The notes under the pieces are model-generated. The model was given only the letters and a program-made list of their open reading frames with translations. It ran no database searches and was not told the DNA's origin. The translations under genes and the position numbers were made by a program. From Actinomycetota bacterium (GTDB lineage: Bacteria > Actinomycetota > Actinomycetes > S36-B12 > GCA-2699445), in the NCBI GenBank assembly GCA_020438795.1, contig JAGQTY010000003.1, forward strand, positions 1 through 64,000: a stretch of DNA of 64,000 nucleotides, given 5' to 3'. Shown piece after piece: positions 25,048 through 33,913 of this stretch. Every line of letters starts with the position of its first letter. The stretch's first letter is position 1.

Positions 25048-26706
25048 ATGGCACTGCGTGACAGCAACCTCACCAAGCTGGACGGGGGCACCTTCGATGT
25101 GATCATCGTCGGTGGCGGGATCAACGGTGCTTCCTCGGCTGCGGCGCTGGCCGCACACGGCGCCTCGGTCGCCCTGGTCGATCGTGGCGACTTCGCGGGG
25201 TTCACCTCGATGGAGTCCTCGAACCTGGTCTGGGGCGGGTTCAAGTACCTCGAGAACTACGAGTTCAAGCTAGTCCGGCATCTGTGCGTCTCGCGCAACA
25301 AACTGATCCGCAGCTACCCGGCCAACCTCCGGGAGATCAGGTTCCTGGCCGCACTGGACGAGCATTCGCCCTACAAACCATGGTTCGCAGGCATGGGTTC
25401 CACCGCCTACTGGGCGATCGGCGACTTCTTCACCAGACCACCGGCGGTGCTGTCGGCGAAGGGTGTGAAGGACCGGGAGCCGGTGATCAACACCTCCGAC
25501 GTGGAGGGCGGCATCGAGTACAGCGACGCATACATCGTGGACAACGACTCCCGGTTCGTGTTCAGCTTCGTCCGCGCCGCCCTGAACGTGGGCGCCGTCT
25601 GCGCGAACTACGTGGAAGTGACTTCCGCTCAGCGGAACAAGTCCGAGGGCAGCCGCGGCCTGTGGAACGTCGAGATGCGCGACACTCACAGCGGCGAGAA
25701 CTACTTCGCGCGGGCCCGCGTCGTGATCAACGCCACCGGACCGTTCGTCGATGACTTCAACAAGGAAGTCAAGGTCTCCACCAAGCACAAGATCGTCTAC
25801 TCCAAAGGCATTCACCTGATCGTCCCGCGGCTCACCAACAACGAGCGGGTCCTCGCCTTCTTCGACGACACCGAACGACTGTTCTACGTCATTCCGATGG
25901 GGCCCCGTTCGGTGATCGGCACCACCGACGAGCGTGTCGATGAGCCCTACACCCATGTCACAACGCAAGATCGCGACTTCCTGCTCGACCAGATCAACAA
26001 GCGTCTCGACATGCATGATCCACTCACTCCGCAGGACATCATCGCGGCACGTTGCGGCGTTCGTCCGCTGGTCGTGGAAGCCAGTGACGATGAGGACTCC
26101 GAGACTGACTGGACAGCGCTGTCCCGCAAGCACTCGATGGAAGTGAGTGCCCAGAACTCCTTCATCAGCATCTTCGGCGGTAAGCTCACCGACTGCGTCA
26201 ACATCGGCAACGAGGTGCTGGCAGCCGTCCGCAAACTCGGTGTCGCACTCGACCGGACCGGCAAGACCTGGTACGGCGAACCGAAGAAGGCGACACGGGA
26301 TGAGTTCTTCCGGCAGGCGCGCCTCATGGGCCTGAACAAGCTGCGCAAGGGCCGGGCGTTCGAGACGCTGGCAACAAGGCTGTGGCGCCGCTATGGATTG
26401 CGTGCCTTCGCGATGCTCGAGGCCATCCGGGATGATCCCTCCATGGCCGATGACGTGATCGAGGGCGCGGACTACGTCCGGGTGGAACTGCACTACGCAG
26501 CTCAGACCGAGATGATCACCAAGCTCGACGACTTCCTGCGGCGCCGCTCCAAGATCGCACTGGTGCTGGGGTACGACGAGATCAAGAATGCCGATGGAAT
26601 GCAGGAGGCCTGCGAACTGCTGTTCGGGGAGCAGGCCCAGGAGCGCTTCGATGAGTACTTCACAGAGAAACGCGAGGCGGAGTTCAGGGCGCTGCGACAG
26701 CCCTGA
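25048..26706 (+). CDS. glpD: Glycerol-3-phosphate dehydrogenase (FAD, quinone-linked)
   Basis: 552 residues. The FAD-binding Rossmann motif is 'DVIIVGGGINGASSA', followed by 'SNLVWGGFKYLE', the GlpD 'SS.l.hGG.RYL' signature in modified form. The C-terminal domain contains 'ISIFGGKLTDCVNIGNEVL' in place of the usual GGK.TTyR. The enzyme oxidises glycerol-3-phosphate to dihydroxyacetone phosphate and feeds the quinone pool at the membrane. ATG 25048 has an AAGGGAGC site and is preferred to the ATG at 25018. The altered GGKLTD in place of GGKxTTYR is notable and marks a divergent subfamily. Confidence 0.85.
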   Translation: MALRDSNLTKLDGGTFDVIIVGGGINGASSAAALAAHGASVALVDRGDFAGFTSMESSNLVWGGFKYLENYEFKLVRHLCVSRNKLIRSYPANLREIRFLAALDEHSPYKPWFAGMGSTAYWAIGDFFTRPPAVLSAKGVKDREPVINTSDVEGGIEYSDAYIVDNDSRFVFSFVRAALNVGAVCANYVEVTSAQRNKSEGSRGLWNVEMRDTHSGENYFARARVVINATGPFVDDFNKEVKVSTKHKIVYSKGIHLIVPRLTNNERVLAFFDDTERLFYVIPMGPRSVIGTTDERVDEPYTHVTTQDRDFLLDQINKRLDMHDPLTPQDIIAARCGVRPLVVEASDDEDSETDWTALSRKHSMEVSAQNSFISIFGGKLTDCVNIGNEVLAAVRKLGVALDRTGKTWYGEPKKATRDEFFRQARLMGLNKLRKGRAFETLATRLWRRYGLRAFAMLEAIRDDPSMADDVIEGADYVRVELHYAAQTEMITKLDDFLRRRSKIALVLGYDEIKNADGMQEACELLFGEQAQERFDEYFTEKREAEFRALRQP

Positions 26707-26716
26707 GGCACGTTCG

Positions 26717-26722
26717 TAGTGT
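26717..26722 (+). promoter_or_regulatory. -10 hexamer TAGTGT upstream of pilT
   Basis: Ends 6 nt before the GTG at 26729. Confidence 0.5.
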
Positions 26723-26728
26723 GGGCCA

Positions 26729-27880
26729 GTGCGAGCTTCGTCTCAGTGGGGGCGAGAGGGGTTTGGCATGGACTCGGCAGGGCACAGTGAGCAGATGCAG
26801 GGTCTTCGAACAATTCTCACCGAGGCGGTGGCAAGCAACGCCTCAGACGTCCATCTCGCAGCAGATTCCCCGATCATCTTCAGGGTCGCCGGTCAGCTCG
26901 TCCGGCTGGAGGGGGAACCTCTCACGTCCGAAGAGGTGCACAACCTGATCTATCAGGCGATCACCAGCCAGCAGCGTGAGGAGTTCGAGGCCAACAAGGA
27001 GCTCGATGCCAGCTACGAGATCCCTGGGGTCGGCCGGTTCCGGATCAACGTGCACAAGCAACAGGACACGGTGGGTGCGGCGATCCGCTCGGTGCCCATC
27101 GAGATCCCCAAGCTTCGTGATCTCGACCTGCCCCTGGCTCTGGCCGAGGTGCCTCACTACACACACGGCCTCGTACTGGTCACGGGAGCCACCGGCGCGG
27201 GGAAGTCAACGACGCTGGCCGCGATCCTGAACGAGATCAATCACGAGCGTGACGCGCACATCGTCACGATCGAGGACCCGGTGGAGTATCGTCACACCTC
27301 CGACAAGTGCCTGGTGACCCATCGCGAAGTCGGCCGGGACACCGGTAGTTTCGCCGAGGCGCTGCGGCGCGCCCTGCGCCAGGACCCCGATGTGATCCTG
27401 GTGGGCGAGTTGCGTGACCGCGAGTCCATGCGGGTGGCGATGGAAGCGGCCGGCACCGGACACCTCGTGCTGTCCACCGTCCATGCGACCACGGCCAAGG
27501 ACACCATCGACCGGATCATCGAGTCCTTCCCCGGCGATGAGCAGAATGCGGTCCGTTCACACCTGGCCCAGACGCTGCGGATGATCGTCTCGCAGGTGTT
27601 GCTGCGCAGCGCCGTGGACCCGCAGCAACGGCTGGTGGCCGCGGAGGTCCTCAAGAACACCTCTGCCGCCAGAGCCATGATCAAGGACAACAAGATCCAC
27701 CAGATCCCTTCGGTCATCCAGGCGGGGCAGTCCCAGGGCATGAACAGCCTCAGCCAGTCACTGGTCGATCTCGTGGCCCGCAATGCCGTGACCTACGCCG
27801 AGGCGCTGCACCACTGCAACGATGTCGACGAGCTGCACCAGTTGCTGAACCCGCAGGGACGCATCCGGGCCGTTCGCTGA
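26729..27880 (+). CDS. pilT: PilT-type secretion/twitching ATPase, isolated from other pilus genes
   Basis: 383 residues (370 if ATG 26768, with a good GAGAGGGG site, is used; that shorter start matches PilT N termini better). The N-terminal PAS-like domain includes 'SDVHLAADSPIIFRVAGQL'. The ATPase core has Walker A 'GATGAGKSTT' (about 152), the Asp box ('IVTIEDPVEYRH'), Walker B region 'RQDPDVILVGELRD' and the His box 'GTGHLVLSTVHATTAKDTID'. This is the retraction-ATPase subgroup of type IV pili. No pilin, PilB, PilC or PilM-Q gene is within the window. Confidence 0.9.
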   Translation: MRASSQWGREGFGMDSAGHSEQMQGLRTILTEAVASNASDVHLAADSPIIFRVAGQLVRLEGEPLTSEEVHNLIYQAITSQQREEFEANKELDASYEIPGVGRFRINVHKQQDTVGAAIRSVPIEIPKLRDLDLPLALAEVPHYTHGLVLVTGATGAGKSTTLAAILNEINHERDAHIVTIEDPVEYRHTSDKCLVTHREVGRDTGSFAEALRRALRQDPDVILVGELRDRESMRVAMEAAGTGHLVLSTVHATTAKDTIDRIIESFPGDEQNAVRSHLAQTLRMIVSQVLLRSAVDPQQRLVAAEVLKNTSAARAMIKDNKIHQIPSVIQAGQSQGMNSLSQSLVDLVARNAVTYAEALHHCNDVDELHQLLNPQGRIRAVR

Positions 27881-27894
27881 GGCGGGGTGAGGGA

Positions 27895-29040
27895 TCAGAA
27901 AGGCGTCTTCATCGAGGCGATGATCTGCTGCACGACCTTCTCCGCAGGATAGATCTTCAGCAACTGGTCACGCCCCCACGCTGCGGGGCCGCTGTCGACG
28001 AACATGTACTTCGCAACACTTCGAGAATCCTGCTGATTGTCCTCGATGACCTTGCGGCAGCGCTTCTCGAAGAGTTCGAGGGCCAGGGGCACCGTTTCTG
28101 GCCCTACTCGTGACAACTCATCCGCCAGCCCGGCGGCACCTCTCATCGCGTTCGAGGCACCCACGCCGGCGGTGGGCAGGAAGCCCACCGCGGCATCACC
28201 ACAGAGCACCACACGGCCTCTCGACCAGTGCTCTGCGCGGACGTCGGCCATCGGCCACGGGAAGAACCCCGTCGCCTCATCGATAGCTGCACCGATCCTG
28301 GGGTCGGCCTCGATCAGGTCAGCCTGCGTCGTTCGCACGAACTGACGAGCCTGGTCCAGATCCCCGGGGCGTGCGGTCATCTCGTCCGCCGGCGTTCCGG
28401 CCGCGCACATGACGCGGTCCTTGCAGGGGTAGACGCCGAAGAAGCTCCCCCTGCCCCAGTACTCACGTACAAGGTCCTTGGGCCACTGCGGCAGCTCCGC
28501 CCACCAGGTCCAGAGCACCCAGCCGGTGTCGTCGGGGCGCTGATGCCCGAAGACCGAAGTCCGGGTCTGGGAGTAGATGCCGTCGGCAGCGACCACGAGA
28601 TCGAAGTCCTCCTGCGTACCGTCGGACAGTGTCACGCCCACGACGTCTTCGCGGCTCTGGTCGAGGCCGGTCACCGTCGTACCCATCCGGAAGTCCGCCG
28701 CACCAGCGGCATCCCGCAGAATGTCGATGAGGTCGGTGCGGGAGATCATCACCAGGGGACCGATGTCGGCGGTGAACGTCTGCATCTGCGCCGACTGCAG
28801 GACCTTCCCCTTCCCGTCAGCGACCTCATAGGTCTGCGAGACGACTCCCGAGTCCAGGAACTGCTTGTATCGGCCCAGCCCGTGCAGGACGCCGCTGCCG
28901 AGCGGATAGAGTCCAAGACCGTACCCGACATCGGTGTACTCAGCTGCCTTCTCGACGATCACCGCAGTACGTCCCTGCTGGAGGAGCTCCGCGGCGAGCG
29001 TGAGTCCCGCGACGCCGCCGCCGATGATGAGGATCCGCAT
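27895..29040 (-). CDS. FAD-dependent monooxygenase (PHBH-like fold)
   Basis: 381 residues. The N-terminal dinucleotide motif is 'MRILIIGGGVAGLTLAAELL', the second FAD motif is 'RVVLCGDAAVGFLPTAGVGA' (GD of the flavin ribityl contact), and 'LVVAADGIYSQTR' is the DG motif of class A flavoprotein monooxygenases. It would hydroxylate an aromatic or polyketide-type substrate using NAD(P)H, not specified by the sequence. It runs opposite to tesB. The ATG at 29040 is leaderless (TACCGT 7 nt upstream). Confidence 0.85.
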   Translation of the reverse strand: MRILIIGGGVAGLTLAAELLQQGRTAVIVEKAAEYTDVGYGLGLYPLGSGVLHGLGRYKQFLDSGVVSQTYEVADGKGKVLQSAQMQTFTADIGPLVMISRTDLIDILRDAAGAADFRMGTTVTGLDQSREDVVGVTLSDGTQEDFDLVVAADGIYSQTRTSVFGHQRPDDTGWVLWTWWAELPQWPKDLVREYWGRGSFFGVYPCKDRVMCAAGTPADEMTARPGDLDQARQFVRTTQADLIEADPRIGAAIDEATGFFPWPMADVRAEHWSRGRVVLCGDAAVGFLPTAGVGASNAMRGAAGLADELSRVGPETVPLALELFEKRCRKVIEDNQQDSRSVAKYMFVDSGPAAWGRDQLLKIYPAEKVVQQIIASMKTPF

Positions 29041-29047
29041 GGGACCG

Positions 29048-29053
29048 ACGGTA
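29048..29053 (-). promoter_or_regulatory. -10 hexamer TACCGT for the monooxygenase
   Basis: Read on the minus strand, TACCGT ends 7 nt before the ATG at 29040. Confidence 0.5.
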
Positions 29054-29153
29054 GGTGCCGCCACCCGCCCCGGCAATTCTCCGTCACGAACAGCCCATAG
29101 TGTCAGTGCGGCAAGTGCCAGCGCTCGCAGGCGGAATCCGGCGATAATCAGGT

Positions 29154-30083
29154 ATGCAGGTGCAGGAGTTCGAGGATCCTCCGATCCACAATCCCGACAG
29201 CCCGTTCCTGGACCGGCTGTCCCTCAAGCGTGTCGATCGCGACATCTTCACGGGATGGTGCCATGCCGGCGCCCCCCTGCGTGCGTTCGGCGGCCAGGTG
29301 GCGGCGCAGGCGCTCGTCGCAGCCGGGACGACGGTTGAGGAGAGCGCCCGCCACGTGCACTCCCTGCACGGGTACTTCCTGCGGCCGGGGCGAACCTCGG
29401 ACCACATCGTGTACACCGTGGACCGGCCACGCGACGGCCGTTCCTTCTCGACCAGACGGGTCCGGGCAGTCCAGTACGGTGAGACCATCTTCACGATGTC
29501 CGCGTCGTTCGCTCCGGTGCAGGACGGACCGTCCCACCAGGCGACCGGGCTCGACCGCGCCGGCGAAGGGTGGTTCGAGGATGTGCCACGGCCCGACGAG
29601 GTCAGGGCCACCGACCTCACCCGGACCTTCCGGGACAACGACCAGGAGAGTCGCACACCAGCAGAGGCTGGGCTGCCCGAGGAACACCTGATCGACATCC
29701 GGTTCATCCATCATCATCAGGTCCTGGAACTGACGCGGGGCCGAGCCGATCAGATGGCCTGGATCCGGACGAGGGAACCGCTGCCCGACAACTCACTGAT
29801 CCATGCGTGCGCACTGACCTACTTCAGCGATCTGACACTCGTTGGCACAGTGCTGAGCCACCATGGTGGACGGCTGGCTGCCGAGGGCCACGATCTCGCC
29901 TCCATCGATCACGCCATGTGGTTCCACCAGGAATTCCTCTCCAATGACTGGTTGCTGTTCGTCACCGACAGCCCGATCAGCGGTGGCGGGCACGGCTTCG
30001 CCAGGGGTCAGTTCTTCGACAGCAACGGAGCGCTGGTCGCCTCGGCGGCCCAGGAGGTCCTCATCAGGGCACGCACCTACTGA
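29154..30083 (+). CDS. tesB: Acyl-CoA thioesterase II
   Basis: 309 residues, two hot-dog domains. The N-terminal domain has 'HVHSLHGYFLRPGRTSDHIVY', the C-terminal one 'SIDHAMWFHQEFLSNDWLLF', a typical TesB end. It hydrolyses long- or medium-chain acyl-CoA to free fatty acid. The start 'MQVQEFEDPP' is preceded by GATAAT five bases upstream of the ATG, again suggesting a leaderless mRNA. A hairpin follows the stop. Confidence 0.9.
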   Translation: MQVQEFEDPPIHNPDSPFLDRLSLKRVDRDIFTGWCHAGAPLRAFGGQVAAQALVAAGTTVEESARHVHSLHGYFLRPGRTSDHIVYTVDRPRDGRSFSTRRVRAVQYGETIFTMSASFAPVQDGPSHQATGLDRAGEGWFEDVPRPDEVRATDLTRTFRDNDQESRTPAEAGLPEEHLIDIRFIHHHQVLELTRGRADQMAWIRTREPLPDNSLIHACALTYFSDLTLVGTVLSHHGGRLAAEGHDLASIDHAMWFHQEFLSNDWLLFVTDSPISGGGHGFARGQFFDSNGALVASAAQEVLIRARTY

Positions 30084-30091
30084 CCCTGCCC

Positions 30092-30117
30092 GGCCTGAGT
30101 CACCCGAGGTCAGGGCC
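30092..30117 (+). terminator. Possible tesB terminator hairpin
   Basis: GGCCTGA (30092-30098) can pair with TCAGGGCC (30110-30117) with one bulged base and an 11-nt loop, just after the tesB stop. Confidence 0.4.
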
Positions 30118-30226
30118 TGGAAGGCTTCGCGGGACTGCTGCCGAGCACCGACACCGAGCCCGGCGCCGGGACTGCCGGGTGAGCCCCACGGGGTGACAAC
30201 TCTCGCATGGCAGGCAGCGGAGTCAC

Positions 30227-30232
30227 TACGGT
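30227..30232 (+). promoter_or_regulatory. -10 hexamer TACGGT
   Basis: Six nucleotides before the GTG at 30239; leaderless glycosyltransferase mRNA. Confidence 0.55.
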
Positions 30233-30238
30233 GATTGC

Positions 30239-31489
30239 GTGCGAATCTTCATCTGGCACGGCTACCTGCTCAGCGGTACCGGCTCCAACGAGTACACGCG
30301 GGCACTGACCCAGACCCTGGCTCGCGAGGGCCACGAAGTCACGGTCTTCTGCCAGGATCCTCATGCTCAGGAACTGGACCTGAACGGCGCGAAGGTGGTG
30401 CGCCCCGAACTCCCCGGTCCCCTGCCGGTGTTCGTACTCGATCACTACGAGGACAGCCAGGCCGCACTGCTGCAGGATCTCGCACCCGATGTACTCGATG
30501 CCTACATCGAAGCCAACGTGGCCGCCATCCGGGCACAGGGCGAGGCCGACCTCCTCTTCTGCAACCACCTGCTCATGGGTGGACCTGTGGGGGCTGCCAG
30601 TGGTCTGCCCTTCGTCGTCAAGGCCCACGGCTCCGAACTCGAATACAGCATGCGTGGCGACGAAGCACTGTGTCGCTGGGCGGGTGAAGTACTGCCGTTG
30701 TCGCAGGGAGTGCTGGCGGGCTCGGACCACATCCGGTCGGTGATCGATGATCTGCTCCCGCTCCCGGACGGCCTCGTTCACGTCATCCCGCCCGGCGTCG
30801 ACACCGAGCTCATGCGACCACGCGACCGCGAGCTGGCGACTGAAACGCTGATCGCCGAGTGCGAGGCAGACCCGCCCAACCACGGCAACGAACGACTCCC
30901 GGACCCCGGCAACGCTGCCCGCTTCGAGGAGTTCCTCGCCCGACCCGGTCCGGTGATCACATACGTCGGCAAGCTCAGCGAGCAGAAGGGGGTGTCGCTG
31001 CTGCTGGATGCCGCAGTCGGACTCGCCGCCAATCTGCTCATCATCGGGTTCGGCCCTGCGCGGGCCGAACTGGAGGCGCAGGCGCAACGCCTCGGCCTCA
31101 GCAACCTGTTCTCCGGACCGCTGCAGCACCGCCATCTGGCACAGGTGTGGCCGCTGGCCAGCGTGAGCGTCGTACCGTCCATCTTCCCGGAGGCATTCGG
31201 AATGGTCGCGGCCGAGGCTGCCTCCTGCGGCTGCCCACCCGTGGTCGCCTACCATTCCGGGCTGGCCGAGATCGCCGACGGTCTCGTGGCGCATCTCCCC
31301 GCCCCGGAGCAGGGACTGGTGTCGTTCCCCACCGGCGAGACCGCTGCGCTCGCAGACAGGATGCAGCGGATACTGGCACTGGAACCATCGGGCAGGGACG
31401 CACTGTCAGCCGGCTGTCGTGAGGCCGTGGTCCAGCTGTGGAGCTGGTCGTCGGTCGCCAGAAGGATCCTCGACCTGGTCCCCCACTGA
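30239..31489 (+). CDS. Glycosyltransferase family 4 (GT-B fold)
   Basis: 416 residues. The N-terminal domain starts 'MRIFIWHGYLLSGTGSNEYT', with the GT4 glycine loop. The C-terminal domain has 'ITYVGKLSEQKGVSLLLDAA' and the E-x7-E nucleotide-sugar site in 'FPEAFGMVAAEAASCGCPPV'. It would transfer a sugar from a nucleotide donor to a lipid or small-molecule acceptor. The donor is not evident. It is followed by the FKBP gene 45 nt later. Confidence 0.87.
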   Translation: MRIFIWHGYLLSGTGSNEYTRALTQTLAREGHEVTVFCQDPHAQELDLNGAKVVRPELPGPLPVFVLDHYEDSQAALLQDLAPDVLDAYIEANVAAIRAQGEADLLFCNHLLMGGPVGAASGLPFVVKAHGSELEYSMRGDEALCRWAGEVLPLSQGVLAGSDHIRSVIDDLLPLPDGLVHVIPPGVDTELMRPRDRELATETLIAECEADPPNHGNERLPDPGNAARFEEFLARPGPVITYVGKLSEQKGVSLLLDAAVGLAANLLIIGFGPARAELEAQAQRLGLSNLFSGPLQHRHLAQVWPLASVSVVPSIFPEAFGMVAAEAASCGCPPVVAYHSGLAEIADGLVAHLPAPEQGLVSFPTGETAALADRMQRILALEPSGRDALSAGCREAVVQLWSWSSVARRILDLVPH

Positions 31490-31522
31490 CTGCCACCCGA
31501 CACGACGGCGCGACGCCTGCCG

Positions 31523-31528
31523 TATGCT
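31523..31528 (+). promoter_or_regulatory. -10 hexamer TATGCT
   Basis: Six nucleotides before the ATG at 31535. Confidence 0.5.
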
Positions 31529-31534
31529 CGTGGG

Positions 31535-31891
31535 ATGGAGAAACCAGAGATCGAATTCCCCAGCGACCCAGCGCCCGACACCCTTGTGATCCGCGACATC
31601 GTGGTGGGTGACGGCGATGAGGCGAAGCCCGGCGATGAGGTCGAGGTCCACTATGTCGGCGTGGAGTACGAGACCGGTGAGGAGTTCGACGCGTCCTGGA
31701 ACCGCGGCGCATCGATCGAGTTCCCGCTGCGAGGCCTGATCCAGGGCTGGCAGGACGGCATCCCGGGCATGCGCGTCGGCGGTCGCCGTGAGCTCATCAT
31801 CCCCCCGGCGCTGGCCTACGGGGAGAGCGGTGGACACCGGCTGTCCGGCAAGACGCTCATCTTTGTCATCGACCTGATCGCAGTCAAGTAG
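31535..31891 (+). CDS. FKBP-type peptidyl-prolyl cis-trans isomerase
   Basis: 118 residues. The FKBP fold is complete: 'EVEVHYVGVEYETGEEFDAS', 'RGLIQGWQDGIPGMRVGGRR' and 'IPPALAYGE' contain the usual active-site Tyr, Asp and Ile-Pro. No signal peptide, so it acts in the cytoplasm. The length and features match the small FKBPs found in most actinobacteria. It converges on the ferredoxin gene. Confidence 0.93.
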   Translation: MEKPEIEFPSDPAPDTLVIRDIVVGDGDEAKPGDEVEVHYVGVEYETGEEFDASWNRGASIEFPLRGLIQGWQDGIPGMRVGGRRELIIPPALAYGESGGHRLSGKTLIFVIDLIAVK

Positions 31892-31933
31892 CTTCAGCTC
31901 GACCGGCCCGGGGCGACTGAGTCACAACCGGGC

Positions 31934-32140
31934 TCAACGTGGGCTCAGGGCCAGTGCGAGCCTCGGGCACGCGCGCACGGCCCGCTTGGCTGCCCGCTCG
32001 TCGGCGCTAGTGATCGGCTCCCTGGTCCCGTCGGCGAGCAGCGGGTACCCCCACTCGTCCAACGAGACCAGAGCCGGCGCGGCGGCGGCGCACAGACCCC
32101 TGCCCTGGCACTGGATCGGATCAACCCTCAGCTCTCTCAT
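31934..32140 (-). CDS. Single-cluster ferredoxin, probably [3Fe-4S]
   Basis: 68 residues. Cys11 and Cys17 lie in 'CQGRGLC' (C-x5-C) and a third Cys is in 'AVRACPRLA'. The missing middle Cys of CxxCxxC and the spacing are typical of actinobacterial [3Fe-4S] ferredoxins of the type that serve P450s. It is the last gene of a five-gene redox operon; its ATG overlaps the preceding stop as ATGA (32137-32140). Its partner is therefore the NuoF-like protein, and no P450 lies in the window. Confidence 0.85.
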   Translation of the reverse strand: MRELRVDPIQCQGRGLCAAAAPALVSLDEWGYPLLADGTREPITSADERAAKRAVRACPRLALALSPR

Positions 32141-33393
32141 GCCAACCCCTTCCGCCGCGGTGTGGGCAGTACCTGCCGACCACCGGAGCATTGCCCGCGG
32201 CGGTGTGCCGACAGTTCGTCGGCGAAGACCTCGAGCGCAGAGTCGGCCAAGCGGCTGGCGCCGTCCGGCAACCGGCACGCCCCTCTGCCCCGGATCCGGG
32301 AACTGAGGTGGGCTGCACCCCGCTGGTCGAACGGGGACGTGGCCGGCTGAGCGATCTCGTGCATGTGAGCGGCCAGGGCGGACAGGCCGAAGCGGCAGGG
32401 CCCGCACTGCTGTGCACCCTGTTCGGCCAGATAGCTGACGGCACGGGCGGTCTCGGCGATGCCGCAGCTGTCACCCGGCAGGAGCACCAGCACACCCGCG
32501 CCAGCGCTGCCCCCATGGGCGGCGAGATCCTCGGGCGACCACGGCAGCTCTCCCAGGGCTGCGGGAAGCCAGGCGCCACCGTAGCCACCGGTGAGCACCG
32601 CCTGCACCGGAGCACTCACACCCTCACATCGGTTCACAATCTCCACGATCGAAGTGCCGACACCGATCTCCACAACTCCAGGCCGGTTCACCGCTCCGCT
32701 GACACTCACCAGCGTCGTGCCGGTCGCGGCCTGGGTCCCGGCGCTGCGGAACCAAGCAGCCCCATGCCTCACGATGAGCGCCAGCTGGGCCAGGGTCTCG
32801 ACGTTCTGCACCAGGGTCGGGCGCCCCTGCACGCCAGCGGCATACGGCTTGCCCATGCTGGGTCTGGCCTCCTCGCCGTTCAGCCATTGCACCAGGGCCG
32901 ATTCCTCCCCCGACAGGTAGCGGTGGGGCGGGCAGACCAGTCTGATGGGCAGCGGATCGGCTCCTCGCGACGAGCGCTCGGCCAGGGCACTGGCCACCAC
33001 CGGAACCGCGGGGTTGTCCTGCGGCAGGCACAGGATCGCCTCCTGCGCCCACACCGCCTGGGCGGCGCACACCAGTCCGTCAAGGACGAGATGGGGGGAC
33101 GCCGCCAGGAGCGTCGCGTCCTTGAGACTGGCAGGTTCGGACTCCATCGCGTTGGCCACGACGACCGCAGGTCCACCACCGTTGTGTGAGGCCGTCATGA
33201 CGGCCCGCATCTTCGCCGCGGTCGGGAACCAGCCACCCCCTCGGCCACGGAGTCCTGCGGCCTCGACCTCGAGGAGCAGCCGATTGCTCGGCGCCGCGGG
33301 CCAGGGCGGCAACGGGCCGTGGGCACGGATGTGTGCGTGCCAGCCGGGCTCAGTGGATGTCAGCAGCCGTGGTCGCTGCGCCGTTGTGAGCAT
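32137..33393 (-). CDS. NuoF-like flavoprotein (NADH dehydrogenase subunit F / SLBB domain) with altered cluster motif
   Basis: 418 residues. 'GLRGRGGGWFPTAAKM' is the FMN-binding glycine loop of complex I 51-kDa subunits, 'YLSGEESALVQWLNG' is the GEESA NADH-site motif, and 'TLVQNVETLAQLALIV' leads to the SLBB domain. The usual C-terminal iron-sulfur motif SCGxCxPC is 'AQQCGPCRFG' here: the first Cys is Ala, while the two following cysteines and a distal Cys in 'ACRLPDG' remain. So the FMN/NAD(P)H site looks intact but the [4Fe-4S] site is lacking one ligand. The ATG at 33393 overlaps the preceding gene by 43 nt. Confidence 0.8.
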   Translation of the reverse strand: MLTTAQRPRLLTSTEPGWHAHIRAHGPLPPWPAAPSNRLLLEVEAAGLRGRGGGWFPTAAKMRAVMTASHNGGGPAVVVANAMESEPASLKDATLLAASPHLVLDGLVCAAQAVWAQEAILCLPQDNPAVPVVASALAERSSRGADPLPIRLVCPPHRYLSGEESALVQWLNGEEARPSMGKPYAAGVQGRPTLVQNVETLAQLALIVRHGAAWFRSAGTQAATGTTLVSVSGAVNRPGVVEIGVGTSIVEIVNRCEGVSAPVQAVLTGGYGGAWLPAALGELPWSPEDLAAHGGSAGAGVLVLLPGDSCGIAETARAVSYLAEQGAQQCGPCRFGLSALAAHMHEIAQPATSPFDQRGAAHLSSRIRGRGACRLPDGASRLADSALEVFADELSAHRRGQCSGGRQVLPTPRRKGLA

Positions 33394-33913
33394 GAGCGGA
33401 CCTTCCCTTCGGATATTGCACGAGCAGGAGACTGGCTGCCACGGCGACGAGGCCACCGGCAGCCAGAGAGAACGTCAGCAGCTGGTCGGTACCTGCCAGC
33501 ACCGCGTGCAGGGACCCGATGGCCCACGCCCCGTAGGCCAGATAGTGCAAGCGCTTCCACACCGGATAGCCCAGACTCACCCTGATCAGGCTCGTCAGGA
33601 TCACCGCCAGCAACAGCAGCACCGACACTGCACCGAGGCCCACGGCAAAGGTGAGGTAGGGGCTCGTGAACGGAAGGACCGCCGACCACCAGGGCACAGT
33701 CACGTAACTGTCGAGCACCGTGACAAGGATGTGCAGCCCCAGGAACACGACCGCCACAACCGAGAGGTAGCGATGGACCTGAGACAACGTGTAGCGCCGC
33801 CAAACGGTTCCCGAGCCGTATCTCGCCGTGAGGATGCCCAGGACGGTGACGGCGCTGAGGAGCAGCAGGGCGACTTCCCCGGATGCACGGGATGCCAGCC
33901 AGGTGAGACTCAT
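33350..33913 (-). CDS. Ferric-reductase-like membrane protein (six helices, di-heme type)
   Basis: 187 residues of which nearly all form six membrane helices; histidines in 'QVHRYLSVVAVVFLGLHILV' and 'RLHYLAYGAWAIGSLHAVLA' sit in the heme-binding pattern of the ferric reductase-like transmembrane component family. It has no cytosolic flavin/NAD domain; that function seems supplied by the NuoF-like neighbour. The ATG at 33913 overlaps the apbE stop as ATGA. Likely electron carrier across the membrane from cytosolic flavin to an external acceptor (inference). Confidence 0.82.
   Translation of the reverse strand: MSLTWLASRASGEVALLLLSAVTVLGILTARYGSGTVWRRYTLSQVHRYLSVVAVVFLGLHILVTVLDSYVTVPWWSAVLPFTSPYLTFAVGLGAVSVLLLLAVILTSLIRVSLGYPVWKRLHYLAYGAWAIGSLHAVLAGTDQLLTFSLAAGGLVAVAASLLLVQYPKGRSAHAHNGAATTAADIH

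Noticed and set aside
25270..26493. Long minus-strand ORF (about 400 codons) opposite glpD
   Set aside because: It mirrors the third-position GC of glpD, has no family motif, and glpD has the full FAD signature on the other strand.
30110..31294. Long minus-strand ORF opposite the glycosyltransferase
   Set aside because: No motif; the plus strand has the GT4 signatures and a promoter with correct spacing.
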